NCBI RefSeq assembly: GCF_000685355.1
Contig: NZ_JHET01000002.1
Location: 62,001 to 126,000 of the forward strand
Origin: Microbacterium sp. CH12i
GTDB lineage: Bacteria; Actinomycetota; Actinomycetes; Actinomycetales; Microbacteriaceae
Direction of reading: 5' to 3'
Length of the DNA stretch: 64,000 nt
This document shows positions 17,663 to 25,588 of the stretch, piece by piece. Each line of letters opens with the position of its first letter. Position 1 is the first letter of the stretch. A program made the position numbers and the translations under genes. The notes under the pieces were generated by a model. The model was not told where the DNA came from and searched no databases. It saw only the letters and a list, made by a program, of their open reading frames with translations.

Positions 17663-18621
17663 TGGGAATCATCCTCGCCACCAGCCGCTCATTCTCGGAC
17701 GGCTCGCTCGACCTCATCGCTCGCGCGCAGGATGCCGGGCACGAGATCGTCCGCGGCCCCGCACACCACGACCTCATAGACCTCGCTCCCCTGCTCGCGA
17801 CGGCGGATGCCTGGATCGCCGGCACTGGACCGGTGACCGACGCGCACCTCGCCGCCGCCCCGAACCTCAAAGTGATCGCGCGCTACGGCGTCGGCACTGA
17901 GGCGGTAGATCTGGCCGCGGCTGAGGCCCGCGGCATCCTGGTCACCAACACCCCCGGCGCGAATGCGGATGCCGTCGCCGACCACGCGATCGGACTCATG
18001 CTCGCAGCCCTCCGGACCATCCCCGACGGCGACCGCCGGGTACGCCAGGGCGACTGGAGCGTCCGGCGCGGCCGCGAACTCGGAGCCGCGACGGTGGGAA
18101 TCGTCGGCTTCGGTCGCATCGGTCAGGGCGTCGCACGGCGCTTGGGCGGGTTCGGCACGCGCGTCATCGCCGCCGACCCGTACTTCCCCGCTGACCGCAT
18201 CCGCGATCTTGGCGCAGAGCCGATGCCACTCGACGAGCTGTTCCAGACTGCCGATGTCATCACGCTGCACGCTCCTGGTGGGCAGCGACTCGTCGACACC
18301 GCCCGTCTTCTGACAATGCGTCCTGGCACCGTCATCGTCAATACCGCCCGGCCCGACTTGATCGATGAGCAGGCTGTCGCCGCAGCGCTGAACGATGGAC
18401 GCCTCGCCGGCTACGCCGCAGACACGCTCGACGGCGACACCGCGGCATCCGGCAGTCCACTTCTCGCTGATGACCTCGCCGACCGGGTGATCGTGACCCC
18501 GCATCTCGGCGCTCAGACCACGCAGGCCGTCGACAACATGGGCTCGTACTCGCTCGACGATGTGCTCGCCGTGCTCGCGGGGCGCGAGCCCCGGTTCCCC
18601 GTTCACGCTCCGGCCGTGTAA
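17662..18621 (+). CDS. D-isomer-specific 2-hydroxyacid dehydrogenase family protein
   Basis: 319-residue NAD-dependent dehydrogenase of the SerA/FDH family. The start ATG overlaps the kinase stop (TGATG) and follows GGAG. The nucleotide-binding GFGRIG is at 149-154, the catalytic Arg at 230 (NTARPDLID) and the catalytic His at 281 (VTPHLGAQT). Where the family has its catalytic Glu, spacing points to Asp259 (DTLDGDT), an unusual change that may alter activity. In this operon it probably oxidises or reduces a phosphorylated or free sugar acid rather than phosphoglycerate. Confidence 0.85.
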   Translation: MGIILATSRSFSDGSLDLIARAQDAGHEIVRGPAHHDLIDLAPLLATADAWIAGTGPVTDAHLAAAPNLKVIARYGVGTEAVDLAAAEARGILVTNTPGANADAVADHAIGLMLAALRTIPDGDRRVRQGDWSVRRGRELGAATVGIVGFGRIGQGVARRLGGFGTRVIAADPYFPADRIRDLGAEPMPLDELFQTADVITLHAPGGQRLVDTARLLTMRPGTVIVNTARPDLIDEQAVAAALNDGRLAGYAADTLDGDTAASGSPLLADDLADRVIVTPHLGAQTTQAVDNMGSYSLDDVLAVLAGREPRFPVHAPAV

Positions 18622-18661
18622 CGGCGATATTCGCGACCTGAACTCACCCGAAAGGCTCCCC

Positions 18662-19613
18662 ATGACCACCGCTTCCACCCCAGCTGCAGCCGATTCCACT
18701 GCCGACTACATGGGCTTCGTTGGCGTGACTACCGGTTCGTCGTCGATCATGCAGGTCTTCCCCCTATGGGCCGACATCCTGGGTCTCCCCACGCGCACCC
18801 TGATCGGCCACGATCTGCCGATGGATGCCACCCCCGAGCAGTACCGCGCGCTCGTCGAGCAGATCCGTGATGACCCCCACCACCGTGGCGCCCTGGTCAC
18901 CACGCACAAGATGAATGTGTACGCCGCGGCATCCGATCTTTTCGACGAACTCGACCCGTTCGCGGTGTCGTGCTCTGAGATCTCGAGCATCGCGAAGCGC
19001 GGCTCCACGCTGTCCGGCCGCGCCAAGGATCCGATCACCGTCGACCTGGCACTCGGCGACTTCCTGCCCGCTGATTACTTCACGACCACGCGCGCCGAAG
19101 TTGTCATTCTCGCGCCGGCGGTTCGGGCACAGCTCTCAGTTGGGCACTCGCAGAACGCGGCGATGCCCCGATCAAGATCACGATCACCGCCCGCGATGAC
19201 GAAAAGCTCGAGCACCTGCGCGAGGTGCACCGCCAGCACGGCACGCGTGAAGGACTCATCGAGTACGTCCGCACCGATACTCCGCAAGACGCCGCCGCAA
19301 TCGTCGCCGCGGCGCCCAAAGGCTCGTTGATCGTCAACGCCACCGGCCTGGGCAAGGATCGTCCTGGCTCCCCGCTGCCCGACGACATCGTTTTCCCCGA
19401 AGCGCCTACGTGTGGGAATTCAACTACCGCGGATCGCTGGAGTTCCTGCACCAGGCACGCGCGACCGAGGCTGCGCGCGTGCTGCACGTCGTCGACGGGT
19501 GGCGCTACTTCATCCACGGTTGGTCACAGGTCGTCGCCGACGTTTTCGAACTTCAGCTCACGCCCGATATCGTGGAACAACTCGCACAGTCGGCGGAGTT
19601 CGCACGACGATGA
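18662..19613 (+). CDS. Shikimate dehydrogenase-like protein, two apparent -1 frameshifts (near 19112 and 19402)
   Basis: Three frames make one protein of about 317 residues: the substrate domain from ATG 18662 (MGFVGVTTGSSSIMQV, then GALVTTHKMNV with Lys83, and Asp123), the NADP domain LGAGGSGTALSWALAERG after the first junction, and WEFNYRGSLEFLHQA after the second. Both junctions need one G in a GGCGCC context. Lys83/Asp123 correspond to the AroE catalytic pair, but the serine motif and the D-motif context (AKDPIT rather than NTD) differ from true AroE, and no other shikimate gene is near. It likely oxidises a cyclic or sugar-derived substrate in this operon. Confidence 0.75.
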
Positions 19614-20599
19614 CAGCAAAGGCGGAAGCGCACATGACGGCGATCCGCACCGTTCTCGGCGATATCGACCCAGCTACCCTCGGTCCGACGAACTACCACG
19701 AGCATCTCTTCCAGGTCACCCCGCTCCTTGTGGGCGATGAGCTTGACGACGAAGCCGCTTCGGGTGCTGAGGCCGCACTGATGCAGACCAGCGGCTTCGC
19801 CGCGATGGTGGATGCCACCCCCTTCGGCCTCGGGCGCAATCCCGAAGCCCTCGCGCGCATCAGCAAGACAGCCGGTCTGCACATCGTCGCCACCACCGGG
19901 CGGCACCGCGAGGCGCACTACGGCGACGATCATCCGATGCAGGTGTGGAACGTCGAGCAGCTGACGACACTCTTCGTCGCCGACCTCACCGCAGGCATGG
20001 CAGCCAACGACGCCGAGATCTTCGAGACCCCCGATGTCACGGCCGCACGCACGTCGAAGGGTGCTCCTATCCGGGCGGGGCTACTCAAGGGCGGCATCGA
20101 CTACTGGCGCATCAGCCCATTCGAGCGCACCACGCTCGACGCGCTGGCCGCCACACACCGCAAGACGAATGCGCCGATCATGGTGCATCTGGAGTTCTGC
20201 ACCGCGGCGCACGAGGTTCTCGATCTGCTGGCGGCAGAGGGCGTGGCATCCGATCGTGTCGTGCTCGCGCACGCCGACCGCGATCCCGATGCCGCCCTGC
20301 ATGTCTCGCTCGCCGAACGCGGCGCCTACCTCGGATACGACGGCTTCGCGCGCCCGCGCACCCGCAGCGATGCCGAACTATTGGCGCTGACCGAGCAGGT
20401 CGTCGATGAGGCAGGAGCCGATCGCATCCTGCTCGGCGGCGACGTCGCGCGCCGCACCCGGTACATCTCCTATGGCGGCATGCCCGGCCTCTCGTACCTC
20501 GGCGACCGGTACCTGCCGCGCCTGCGCGACGCCATCGGCGATGAGGCGGTCGAGCGGATGCTGGTCGCAAACCCCGCCCGCCTGCTCACTCTGGGCTGA
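19610..20599 (+). CDS. Phosphotriesterase-family hydrolase, probably a (phospho)sugar lactonase
   Basis: 329-residue TIM-barrel metalloenzyme, starting at ATG 19610, which overlaps the preceding stop (ATGA). The binuclear site is complete: His30 and His32 (NYHEHLF), the bridging Lys160 (LLKGGID), His193 (MVHLEF), His221 (LAHADRD) and Asp278 (LLGGDVAR). Characterised members of this family include lactonases for phosphorylated furanose lactones, besides organophosphate hydrolases. Next to a sugar kinase and two dehydrogenases, a sugar-phosphate lactonase is the best reading. It is the last gene of the operon, ending at a strong terminator. Confidence 0.82.
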   Translation: MTAKAEAHMTAIRTVLGDIDPATLGPTNYHEHLFQVTPLLVGDELDDEAASGAEAALMQTSGFAAMVDATPFGLGRNPEALARISKTAGLHIVATTGRHREAHYGDDHPMQVWNVEQLTTLFVADLTAGMAANDAEIFETPDVTAARTSKGAPIRAGLLKGGIDYWRISPFERTTLDALAATHRKTNAPIMVHLEFCTAAHEVLDLLAAEGVASDRVVLAHADRDPDAALHVSLAERGAYLGYDGFARPRTRSDAELLALTEQVVDEAGADRILLGGDVARRTRYISYGGMPGLSYLGDRYLPRLRDAIGDEAVERMLVANPARLLTLG

Positions 20600-20643
20600 G
20601 GCATCCGCCCGCACTCGTCCAGCGGCGTCACGCGTGCACTGAC

Positions 20644-20685
20644 ACGAAAGCGGTCCCCCACCCGAAGGTGAGGGACCGCTTTCGT
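20644..20685. terminator. Bidirectional terminator between the lactonase and the sugar-binding protein genes
   Basis: A long stem (ACGAAAGCGGTCCC... paired with ...GACCGCTTTCGT) with a CGAA loop sits between two convergent genes. It can end transcription from both sides: the plus-strand kinase operon and the minus-strand ABC importer operon. Confidence 0.85.
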
Positions 20686-20694
20686 ATGATCAGA

Positions 20695-21696
20695 TCACTC
20701 GTAGAGAACTGCAGCGATCTTCGGGTCTTCGATGTTCTTGGCGTCGTACCAGTACGAGCCGGTGTCGTAGAACTTCTCGACCGACTTGCCGTTGGCTGCA
20801 TCGTACGCGGCCTGAACGACCTGTGCGCCGATGCCGATCGGGTCCTGCGTGATGGCGCCGGCCATGGTGCCGTCCTTGATGGCGTTGATCTGTGCAGCAC
20901 CGGAGTCGAAGCCGATGATGGTGATCTTGCCCTTTTCCAGGCCGAGCTCGTTGACAGCGTTCACAACACCGATGGCCGAGCCTTCGTTGGTGCCGTAGAT
21001 GCCCGCGAGGTCGGGGTGCGCGGCGATCATGGCCTTGGCGATGTCAGCCGACTTCAGGTGGTCACCGTCGCCGTACTGGATGTCGACGATCTTGATGTCG
21101 GGGTAGTCAGCCTCGATCTTGTCGACGAAGCCGTCGCGACGCTCGACACCGGTCGAGTTGATCTGGGAGTGACCAACGATGGCGACTTCACCCTTGCCGC
21201 CGATCAGCTCTGCCATGTGCTCTGCTGCGAGGGCGCCAGCAACCTTGCTGTCAGTGGCCGACAGGCTCAGGCCCACGTCACCGTTGCAGGGTGCGTCGAA
21301 GTAGACGACCGGGATGTCCTTGGCCTTGGCCTGCTCGAGTGGAGCAACGCACGCCTCGGGGTCGAGGGCTGCGTAGGCGATGGCATCCGGGTTCTTGTCG
21401 ATTGCCGTCGTGAGCATCTCGAGCTGCTGAGCAACCTCGGTCTCGGCGGCAGGGCCCTCGAACGTGATCTTCACGCCGAGCTCGGCGGCCTTGTCTTCGG
21501 CGCCCTTCTTCACGGCCTGCCAGAACTGGTGCTGGAAGCCCTTCGAGACGAGGGCGATGTACATTTCGCCGTCAGTGCTGCCGCCGCTGGTGCCAGCGCC
21601 CTCATCGACGACGTCGCCGCCGCCCGCGCATCCTGCCATCACAAGCGCGGATGCGGCCACGAGTGCCGCGAATGCGGTCTTCTTGCCAAATCGCAT
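20695..21696 (-). CDS. Sugar ABC transporter substrate-binding lipoprotein (RbsB-like)
   Basis: Extracellular binding protein of a ribose-type importer, 333 residues from ATG 21696 (GGAG upstream). It begins with a basic N-terminus, a hydrophobic stretch and lipobox VMAGC (Cys23), then an acidic Gly-rich linker and a type I periplasmic-binding fold (MYIALVSKGFQHQFW, AIAYAALDPEACV, GIYGTNEGSAIG, TIIGFDSG). It is the last gene of the operon, after the permease, an order also seen in other actinobacterial CUT2 importers. Ligand not determined; operators for two sugar regulators lie ahead of the operon. Confidence 0.9.
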   Translation of the reverse strand: MRFGKKTAFAALVAASALVMAGCAGGGDVVDEGAGTSGGSTDGEMYIALVSKGFQHQFWQAVKKGAEDKAAELGVKITFEGPAAETEVAQQLEMLTTAIDKNPDAIAYAALDPEACVAPLEQAKAKDIPVVYFDAPCNGDVGLSLSATDSKVAGALAAEHMAELIGGKGEVAIVGHSQINSTGVERRDGFVDKIEADYPDIKIVDIQYGDGDHLKSADIAKAMIAAHPDLAGIYGTNEGSAIGVVNAVNELGLEKGKITIIGFDSGAAQINAIKDGTMAGAITQDPIGIGAQVVQAAYDAANGKSVEKFYDTGSYWYDAKNIEDPKIAAVLYE

Positions 21697-21842
21697 GGAA
21701 ACTCCGTTGTTCTGTGTGTGGTGCCGGCCTTGCGGCCGACTCTGTGTGGACATTCCGGTGGTGTGCCGGTGCGGATCGCTCCGCGGTTTCGGCCGAGGCC
21801 GATCGTGTGGCGGCAGGTACGGGAATCGCCGCCACCCGATGA

Positions 21843-22874
21843 TCAGGTGCGCTGGCGGTTTCGCAGCGAGTCGAGGAACACGGCGAGCAGCACGACGACG
21901 CCGACCACGATGTTCTGCCATTCGGTCTGGATCGACATGATCCGCAGGCCGTTGACGAGGACGCTCATGATCAAGGCGCCGATGACGGTGCCGATGATCG
22001 AGCCACGGCCACCCAGCAGCGAGGTGCCACCGATGATGACGGCGGCGATCGCCTGCAGTTCGTAGCCGGTGCCGATCTGGGGCTGAGCCGAGTCAAGGCG
22101 TGAGGCGATGACGATGCCGGCGACACCCGTGAAGGCACCCGAGAACATGTAGACAAGGATCGTCCAGCGGCGAGTGTTCACACCCGACAACCTGGTCGCT
22201 TCCTCGTTCGAGCCGATCGCGAACGTGTAGCGGCCGAGAAGCGTCTTGGAGAGCACCACGTACGCGACGATCGCGAGCAATGCGGTGATCAGCACCGCAT
22301 TCGGGATGCCGGGGATGATCATGCCGAGTGCGATCTTCTTGAAGTCCGGAGCGGATGTCGAGAAGTAGATCGGGGCGACGTTGGAGATGACCAGCGCGAG
22401 TCCACCGGCGATCATCATCATCGCGAGCGTGGCGATGAACGGCGGCAGGCGCAGGAAGGTCACGTTCACGCCGTTGACGAGTCCCATCAACACACCGGTG
22501 CCGATGCCGCCGATCACGCCGACCCAGACGGGAAGGCCCATGTTCGTGATGATCACACCGGTCATCACCGCACACAGCGCCATGCCCGTACCGAGTGACA
22601 GATCGATGCCGCCGGTGATGATGACGAAGGTCGTGCCGAGGGCCAGGATGCCGATGACTGCTGTCGACAGCAGCACCGTGGCGATGTTACTGAAGGTGAA
22701 GAAGCTCGGGCTCGCGATCGAGAAGAAGATCACCAGGACGATGAGCGTCCCGAAGGCCAGCGACTGCTGGACCTGACGCTTCAGAAAACCTCGGACATCA
22801 CGCTTGCTGGTGTCTTCGGTGACGGCCTGCTGGATGACGGTAGTCGTCTCTCCGGACTGCTGTGGGGTGCTCAT
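21843..22874 (-). CDS. Sugar ABC transporter permease (RbsC-like, CUT2)
   Basis: 343-residue inner-membrane permease with about ten hydrophobic segments. Typical CUT2 wording includes GIDLSLGTGMALCAVMTGVI (the conserved GGIDLS region) and GYELQAIAAVIIGGTSLLGG near the C-terminus. Start ATG 22874 overlaps the stop of the ATPase gene (ATGA), so the two are coupled. It provides the channel for the importer together with the double ATPase. Confidence 0.92.
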   Translation of the reverse strand: MSTPQQSGETTTVIQQAVTEDTSKRDVRGFLKRQVQQSLAFGTLIVLVIFFSIASPSFFTFSNIATVLLSTAVIGILALGTTFVIITGGIDLSLGTGMALCAVMTGVIITNMGLPVWVGVIGGIGTGVLMGLVNGVNVTFLRLPPFIATLAMMMIAGGLALVISNVAPIYFSTSAPDFKKIALGMIIPGIPNAVLITALLAIVAYVVLSKTLLGRYTFAIGSNEEATRLSGVNTRRWTILVYMFSGAFTGVAGIVIASRLDSAQPQIGTGYELQAIAAVIIGGTSLLGGRGSIIGTVIGALIMSVLVNGLRIMSIQTEWQNIVVGVVVLLAVFLDSLRNRQRT

Positions 22875-24376
22875 CAGTCTTCCTCCCCGTGGGCTGCTAG
22901 TTGCATGATCTTCTCCTGGCTGGCTTCTTCGTTGCGGAGCGTTCCGGTGATTCGACCGTTCGCAAACACCGCGATGCGGTTGGCGACACGCAGAATCTCG
23001 GGAAGCTCCGACGAGATGACGATGATGGACTTGCCGGCGTCAGCGAGCTGCTGCATCAGTCGGTAGATTTCTTCCTTCGCGCCGACGTCAATGCCTCGCG
23101 TCGGCTCATCGAAGATGAGGATTTCGCAGTCGCGCATCAGCCAACGGGCGATAACAACCTTCTGCTGGTTTCCACCAGACAGCAATTTGACGACCTGGTT
23201 GACCGAGGGCGTCTTCACTCGCAACTGCTGCACGTACTCTTTGGTCTGGTTCTTGGCCTTGTTGTCGCCCATCCAACCGATCGCGTTCGCGTAGCGGCCG
23301 AGAGATGCCAGCACGGTGTTGAACGTGACATCCTGCTCGAGCATCAGCCCCAACTGCTTGCGGTCTTCGGACAGGTATCCGACACCGCGCTTCACAGCAT
23401 CTTCTGGCTGACGAATCTTGGCGTCTCTGCCGTTGATCGTGATCGTCCCGCCGGAACGAGGATCAGCGCCGATCACAGCTCTGGCCGTCTCGGTGCGTCC
23501 CGCGCCCATGAGGCCAGCGAAGCCGAGGATCTCGCCACGGTGCAACTGGAAACTGACGTCCTTCAAGAGCGCCTTCGTCGACAGGTTCACGACGTCCAAA
23601 ACGACGGGGTCGTTCTGGTGGTCATGAGCCGTCGGACGGGTTCCTTCATCGATTACGCGGCCAACCATCATCTCGATGATCTTCGAGACGCTGATCTCTT
23701 GTTTCTCCAATGATCCGATGTATGACCCATCTCGGAGCACCGACACCCGATCGGCGAGCCGCTTGAGCTCATCCATTCGGTGCGAGATGTAGACGATGCC
23801 AGTGCCGCGCGCCTTCAACTGCTCGATCAGCACGAACAGCGTCTCGACCTCACTGTCGGTGAGTGCCGAGGTGGGCTCGTCCATGATGAGCACCTTGGCG
23901 TTGAACGACAGCGCCTTGGCGATCTCGACCATCTGCTGCTTGGCAACCGTGAGCTCGCCGACCTTCTGGCGAGGGTCAAGATCGATGTCGAGCCGCTGCA
24001 ATAGTTCGGTCGTCTGCCTGTTGATCCGGCGCTCGGACAGCAAAAGCGCTGAGGTGGGTTCGCGACCGATGTAGATGTTCTGTGCGACCGTGAGGTCGGG
24101 CATCAGGTTCATCTCCTGATGGATAATCGTGATGCCGAGCTGCTGCGCCTGGAGCGGACTCGTGAGTTCGACTTCCTGACCTTCGAAGACGATCGTGCCC
24201 TCGTCGCGCGTGTAGATCCCGGACAGGATCTTCATGAGCGTCGACTTGCCGGCACCGTTCTCGCCCACGAGGACGAGCACCTCGCCCGAGTGCACCTCAA
24301 GGTGTACATCCTTGAGTGCCTGCACCCCAGGAAATCCCTTGCTGATGCCTTCCACCCGGAGGATCGGATCGCTCAT
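22874..24376 (-). CDS. Sugar ABC transporter double ATP-binding protein (RbsA-like, CUT2)
   Basis: 500-residue fused ATPase with two ABC modules, as in RbsA/MglA. The first has a canonical Walker A (LVGENGAGKSTLMK) and VLIMDEPTSAL Walker B; the second has the degenerate Walker A of the family (GFAGLMGAGRTETA) but a good signature LLSGGNQQKVVIARW and LIFDEPTRGIDVGAKEEI. First gene of the importer operon; the 180 bases upstream contain one ACATCGGAT-type and one or two CTTGTNANTACAGG-type sites. Confidence 0.93.
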   Translation of the reverse strand: MSDPILRVEGISKGFPGVQALKDVHLEVHSGEVLVLVGENGAGKSTLMKILSGIYTRDEGTIVFEGQEVELTSPLQAQQLGITIIHQEMNLMPDLTVAQNIYIGREPTSALLLSERRINRQTTELLQRLDIDLDPRQKVGELTVAKQQMVEIAKALSFNAKVLIMDEPTSALTDSEVETLFVLIEQLKARGTGIVYISHRMDELKRLADRVSVLRDGSYIGSLEKQEISVSKIIEMMVGRVIDEGTRPTAHDHQNDPVVLDVVNLSTKALLKDVSFQLHRGEILGFAGLMGAGRTETARAVIGADPRSGGTITINGRDAKIRQPEDAVKRGVGYLSEDRKQLGLMLEQDVTFNTVLASLGRYANAIGWMGDNKAKNQTKEYVQQLRVKTPSVNQVVKLLSGGNQQKVVIARWLMRDCEILIFDEPTRGIDVGAKEEIYRLMQQLADAGKSIIVISSELPEILRVANRIAVFANGRITGTLRNEEASQEKIMQLAAHGEED

Positions 24377-24443
24377 CTACTCACCTGCTTCCTTGAAGGT
24401 CGTGTATGCCCTCTGCCCGAGTGACGAAAACCGCGCACTTTAA

Positions 24444-24454
24444 ACATCGGATCA
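24444..24454. promoter_or_regulatory. ACATCNGATGT-type candidate operator upstream of the sugar importer
   Basis: ACATCGGATCA lies 68 bases upstream of the importer ATPase start. It matches nine of eleven positions of the perfect palindrome at 29365-29375 and the site at 32062-32072, which flank the fucose genes and their FCD-type GntR gene. Confidence 0.5.
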
Positions 24455-24483
24455 ATTCTGTACCAGCATCCATGGAGATGCAA

Positions 24484-24538
24484 GTTGTATCTAAATGTAC
24501 CTACTCAACCGCGGAAGCGGAAGACCTGTAATAACAAG
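24484..24538. promoter_or_regulatory. CTTGTNANTACAGG-type candidate operators upstream of the sugar importer
   Basis: CCTGTAATAACAAG (24525-24538; CTTGTTATTACAGG on the minus strand) is a strong match to the repeated 14-base palindrome. A weaker one, GTTGTATCTAAATG, is at 24484-24497. Both lie in the gap between the epimerase gene and the importer operon. Confidence 0.55.
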
Positions 24539-24555
24539 TTCATCACAAGTACGGC

Positions 24556-25425
24556 TCAGTGCAGGCGAATCGAGTCCACTGCGACGAGCTTGTCGCGGAT
24601 GAATGCGTTCGCGTGCGCACCCAGCTCGACATTGTCTGTCCATAGGTTCCGCCAGATTCCGAGCATGCGACTGAGGTCAGGAGCAACCACCGCAGACGAG
24701 AACGACTCGAACACGATCGGGCCCTGGAAGTCGATGCGCCCGAGCGCCTTGAAGAAGTTGTCGAAATCGACGGTGCCGGTGCCGAGGTAGCCGCGGTGAC
24801 TCTCGCCGATGTGCACGTAATTCAACTTCGCTGCAGTGTCGAGAACCGGCGCGAACATATCCGACTCCTCGATATTCATGTGGTAGGTGTCGAGATGCAC
24901 ACCGAGGTTCGGGCGGTTGACATCCGCTACGTAGGCGAGCGCCTGCCTGCCCGTGTTGAGCACGTTGCTCTCGTAGCGGTTGACAACCTCGAGCGACACG
25001 GTCACGCCGCGCTCGCTCGCATGATCGGCAATCTTCGCGATCGTCTGCTTGCTGCTGACCAGCCCCTCCGGAGTGACCGGATCCATGTACTTGCGCATCG
25101 CACTGTAGATCACGCCGCAGAAGTGCTCGCCGCCAAGTTCCGCGACGATGTCGACAGCGCGCAGAAGCAGCGCTTCACCTGCCGCGACCACGGCGGGGTC
25201 GGCACTGGTGATGTCAGTCGCCTCAGACAGACCGAGCGACGCACTCACAGCGAGACCGTGCTCTTCGATGGCCGCCTTGGCTGCGGCGACGTCGAAGCTG
25301 AACGGGTCCATCAGAGGGAACTCGATCAGGTCGAAGCCGGCCGCCTTGGTCTTTTCAACCGCCAGGCGGATGCCGTCAGCGTCGAATGATCCTGTCCAGA
25401 CCAGACCGTGGCAACCAATTTTCAT
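24556..25425 (-). CDS. Ketose 3-epimerase-like sugar isomerase (TIM barrel, D-tagatose/D-allulose 3-epimerase family)
   Basis: 289-residue xylose-isomerase-fold protein from ATG 25425, preceded by AGGGG. The metal and catalytic residues of the D-tagatose 3-epimerase family can be lined up: Glu146 (SLEVVNRYE), Asp179 (HLDTYHMNIEE), His205 (YVHIGES) and Glu240 (FESFSS). LDTYHMNIEE is nearly diagnostic. It should epimerise a ketohexose or ketopentose at C3. It is divergent from the LacI gene across two matching operator-like sites, so LacI most likely controls it; it lies just upstream of the importer. Confidence 0.82.
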   Translation of the reverse strand: MKIGCHGLVWTGSFDADGIRLAVEKTKAAGFDLIEFPLMDPFSFDVAAAKAAIEEHGLAVSASLGLSEATDITSADPAVVAAGEALLLRAVDIVAELGGEHFCGVIYSAMRKYMDPVTPEGLVSSKQTIAKIADHASERGVTVSLEVVNRYESNVLNTGRQALAYVADVNRPNLGVHLDTYHMNIEESDMFAPVLDTAAKLNYVHIGESHRGYLGTGTVDFDNFFKALGRIDFQGPIVFESFSSAVVAPDLSRMLGIWRNLWTDNVELGAHANAFIRDKLVAVDSIRLH

Positions 25426-25453
25426 CGAGATCGAACCCCTTTGTTGTCGCCTC

Positions 25454-25536
25454 AATTGGCACGTTGCAAATCGAAGTGTGATCCCAGGCTAAGAGCACAT
25501 GGGCACAGTGTCAAGGATTAATTGTCACGTGCCAAT
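25454..25536. promoter_or_regulatory. Pair of LacI-type candidate operators between epimerase and lacI genes
   Basis: AATTGGCACGTTGCAAA (25454-25470) and AATTGTCACGTGCCAAT (25520-25536) share the core TTGGCACGT-N-CAA in opposite orientation, 66 bases apart. One sits next to each start codon of the divergent genes. CG-centred palindromes of this sort are typical LacI-family targets. Confidence 0.6.
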
Positions 25537-25588
25537 CGGCTCGGATATGCTGAGCACTCCGCCGCATCCGACAACATCGAGGGGCACG

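Noticed and set aside
18662..19613. Programmed ribosomal frameshifting in the AroE-like gene
   Set aside because: Two shifts at GGCGCC without slippery heptamers, and the same type of break in many unrelated genes.
18662..19613. Housekeeping shikimate dehydrogenase aroE
   Set aside because: Serine and Asp motif contexts differ from AroE and the gene is bound into a sugar kinase/lactonase operon.
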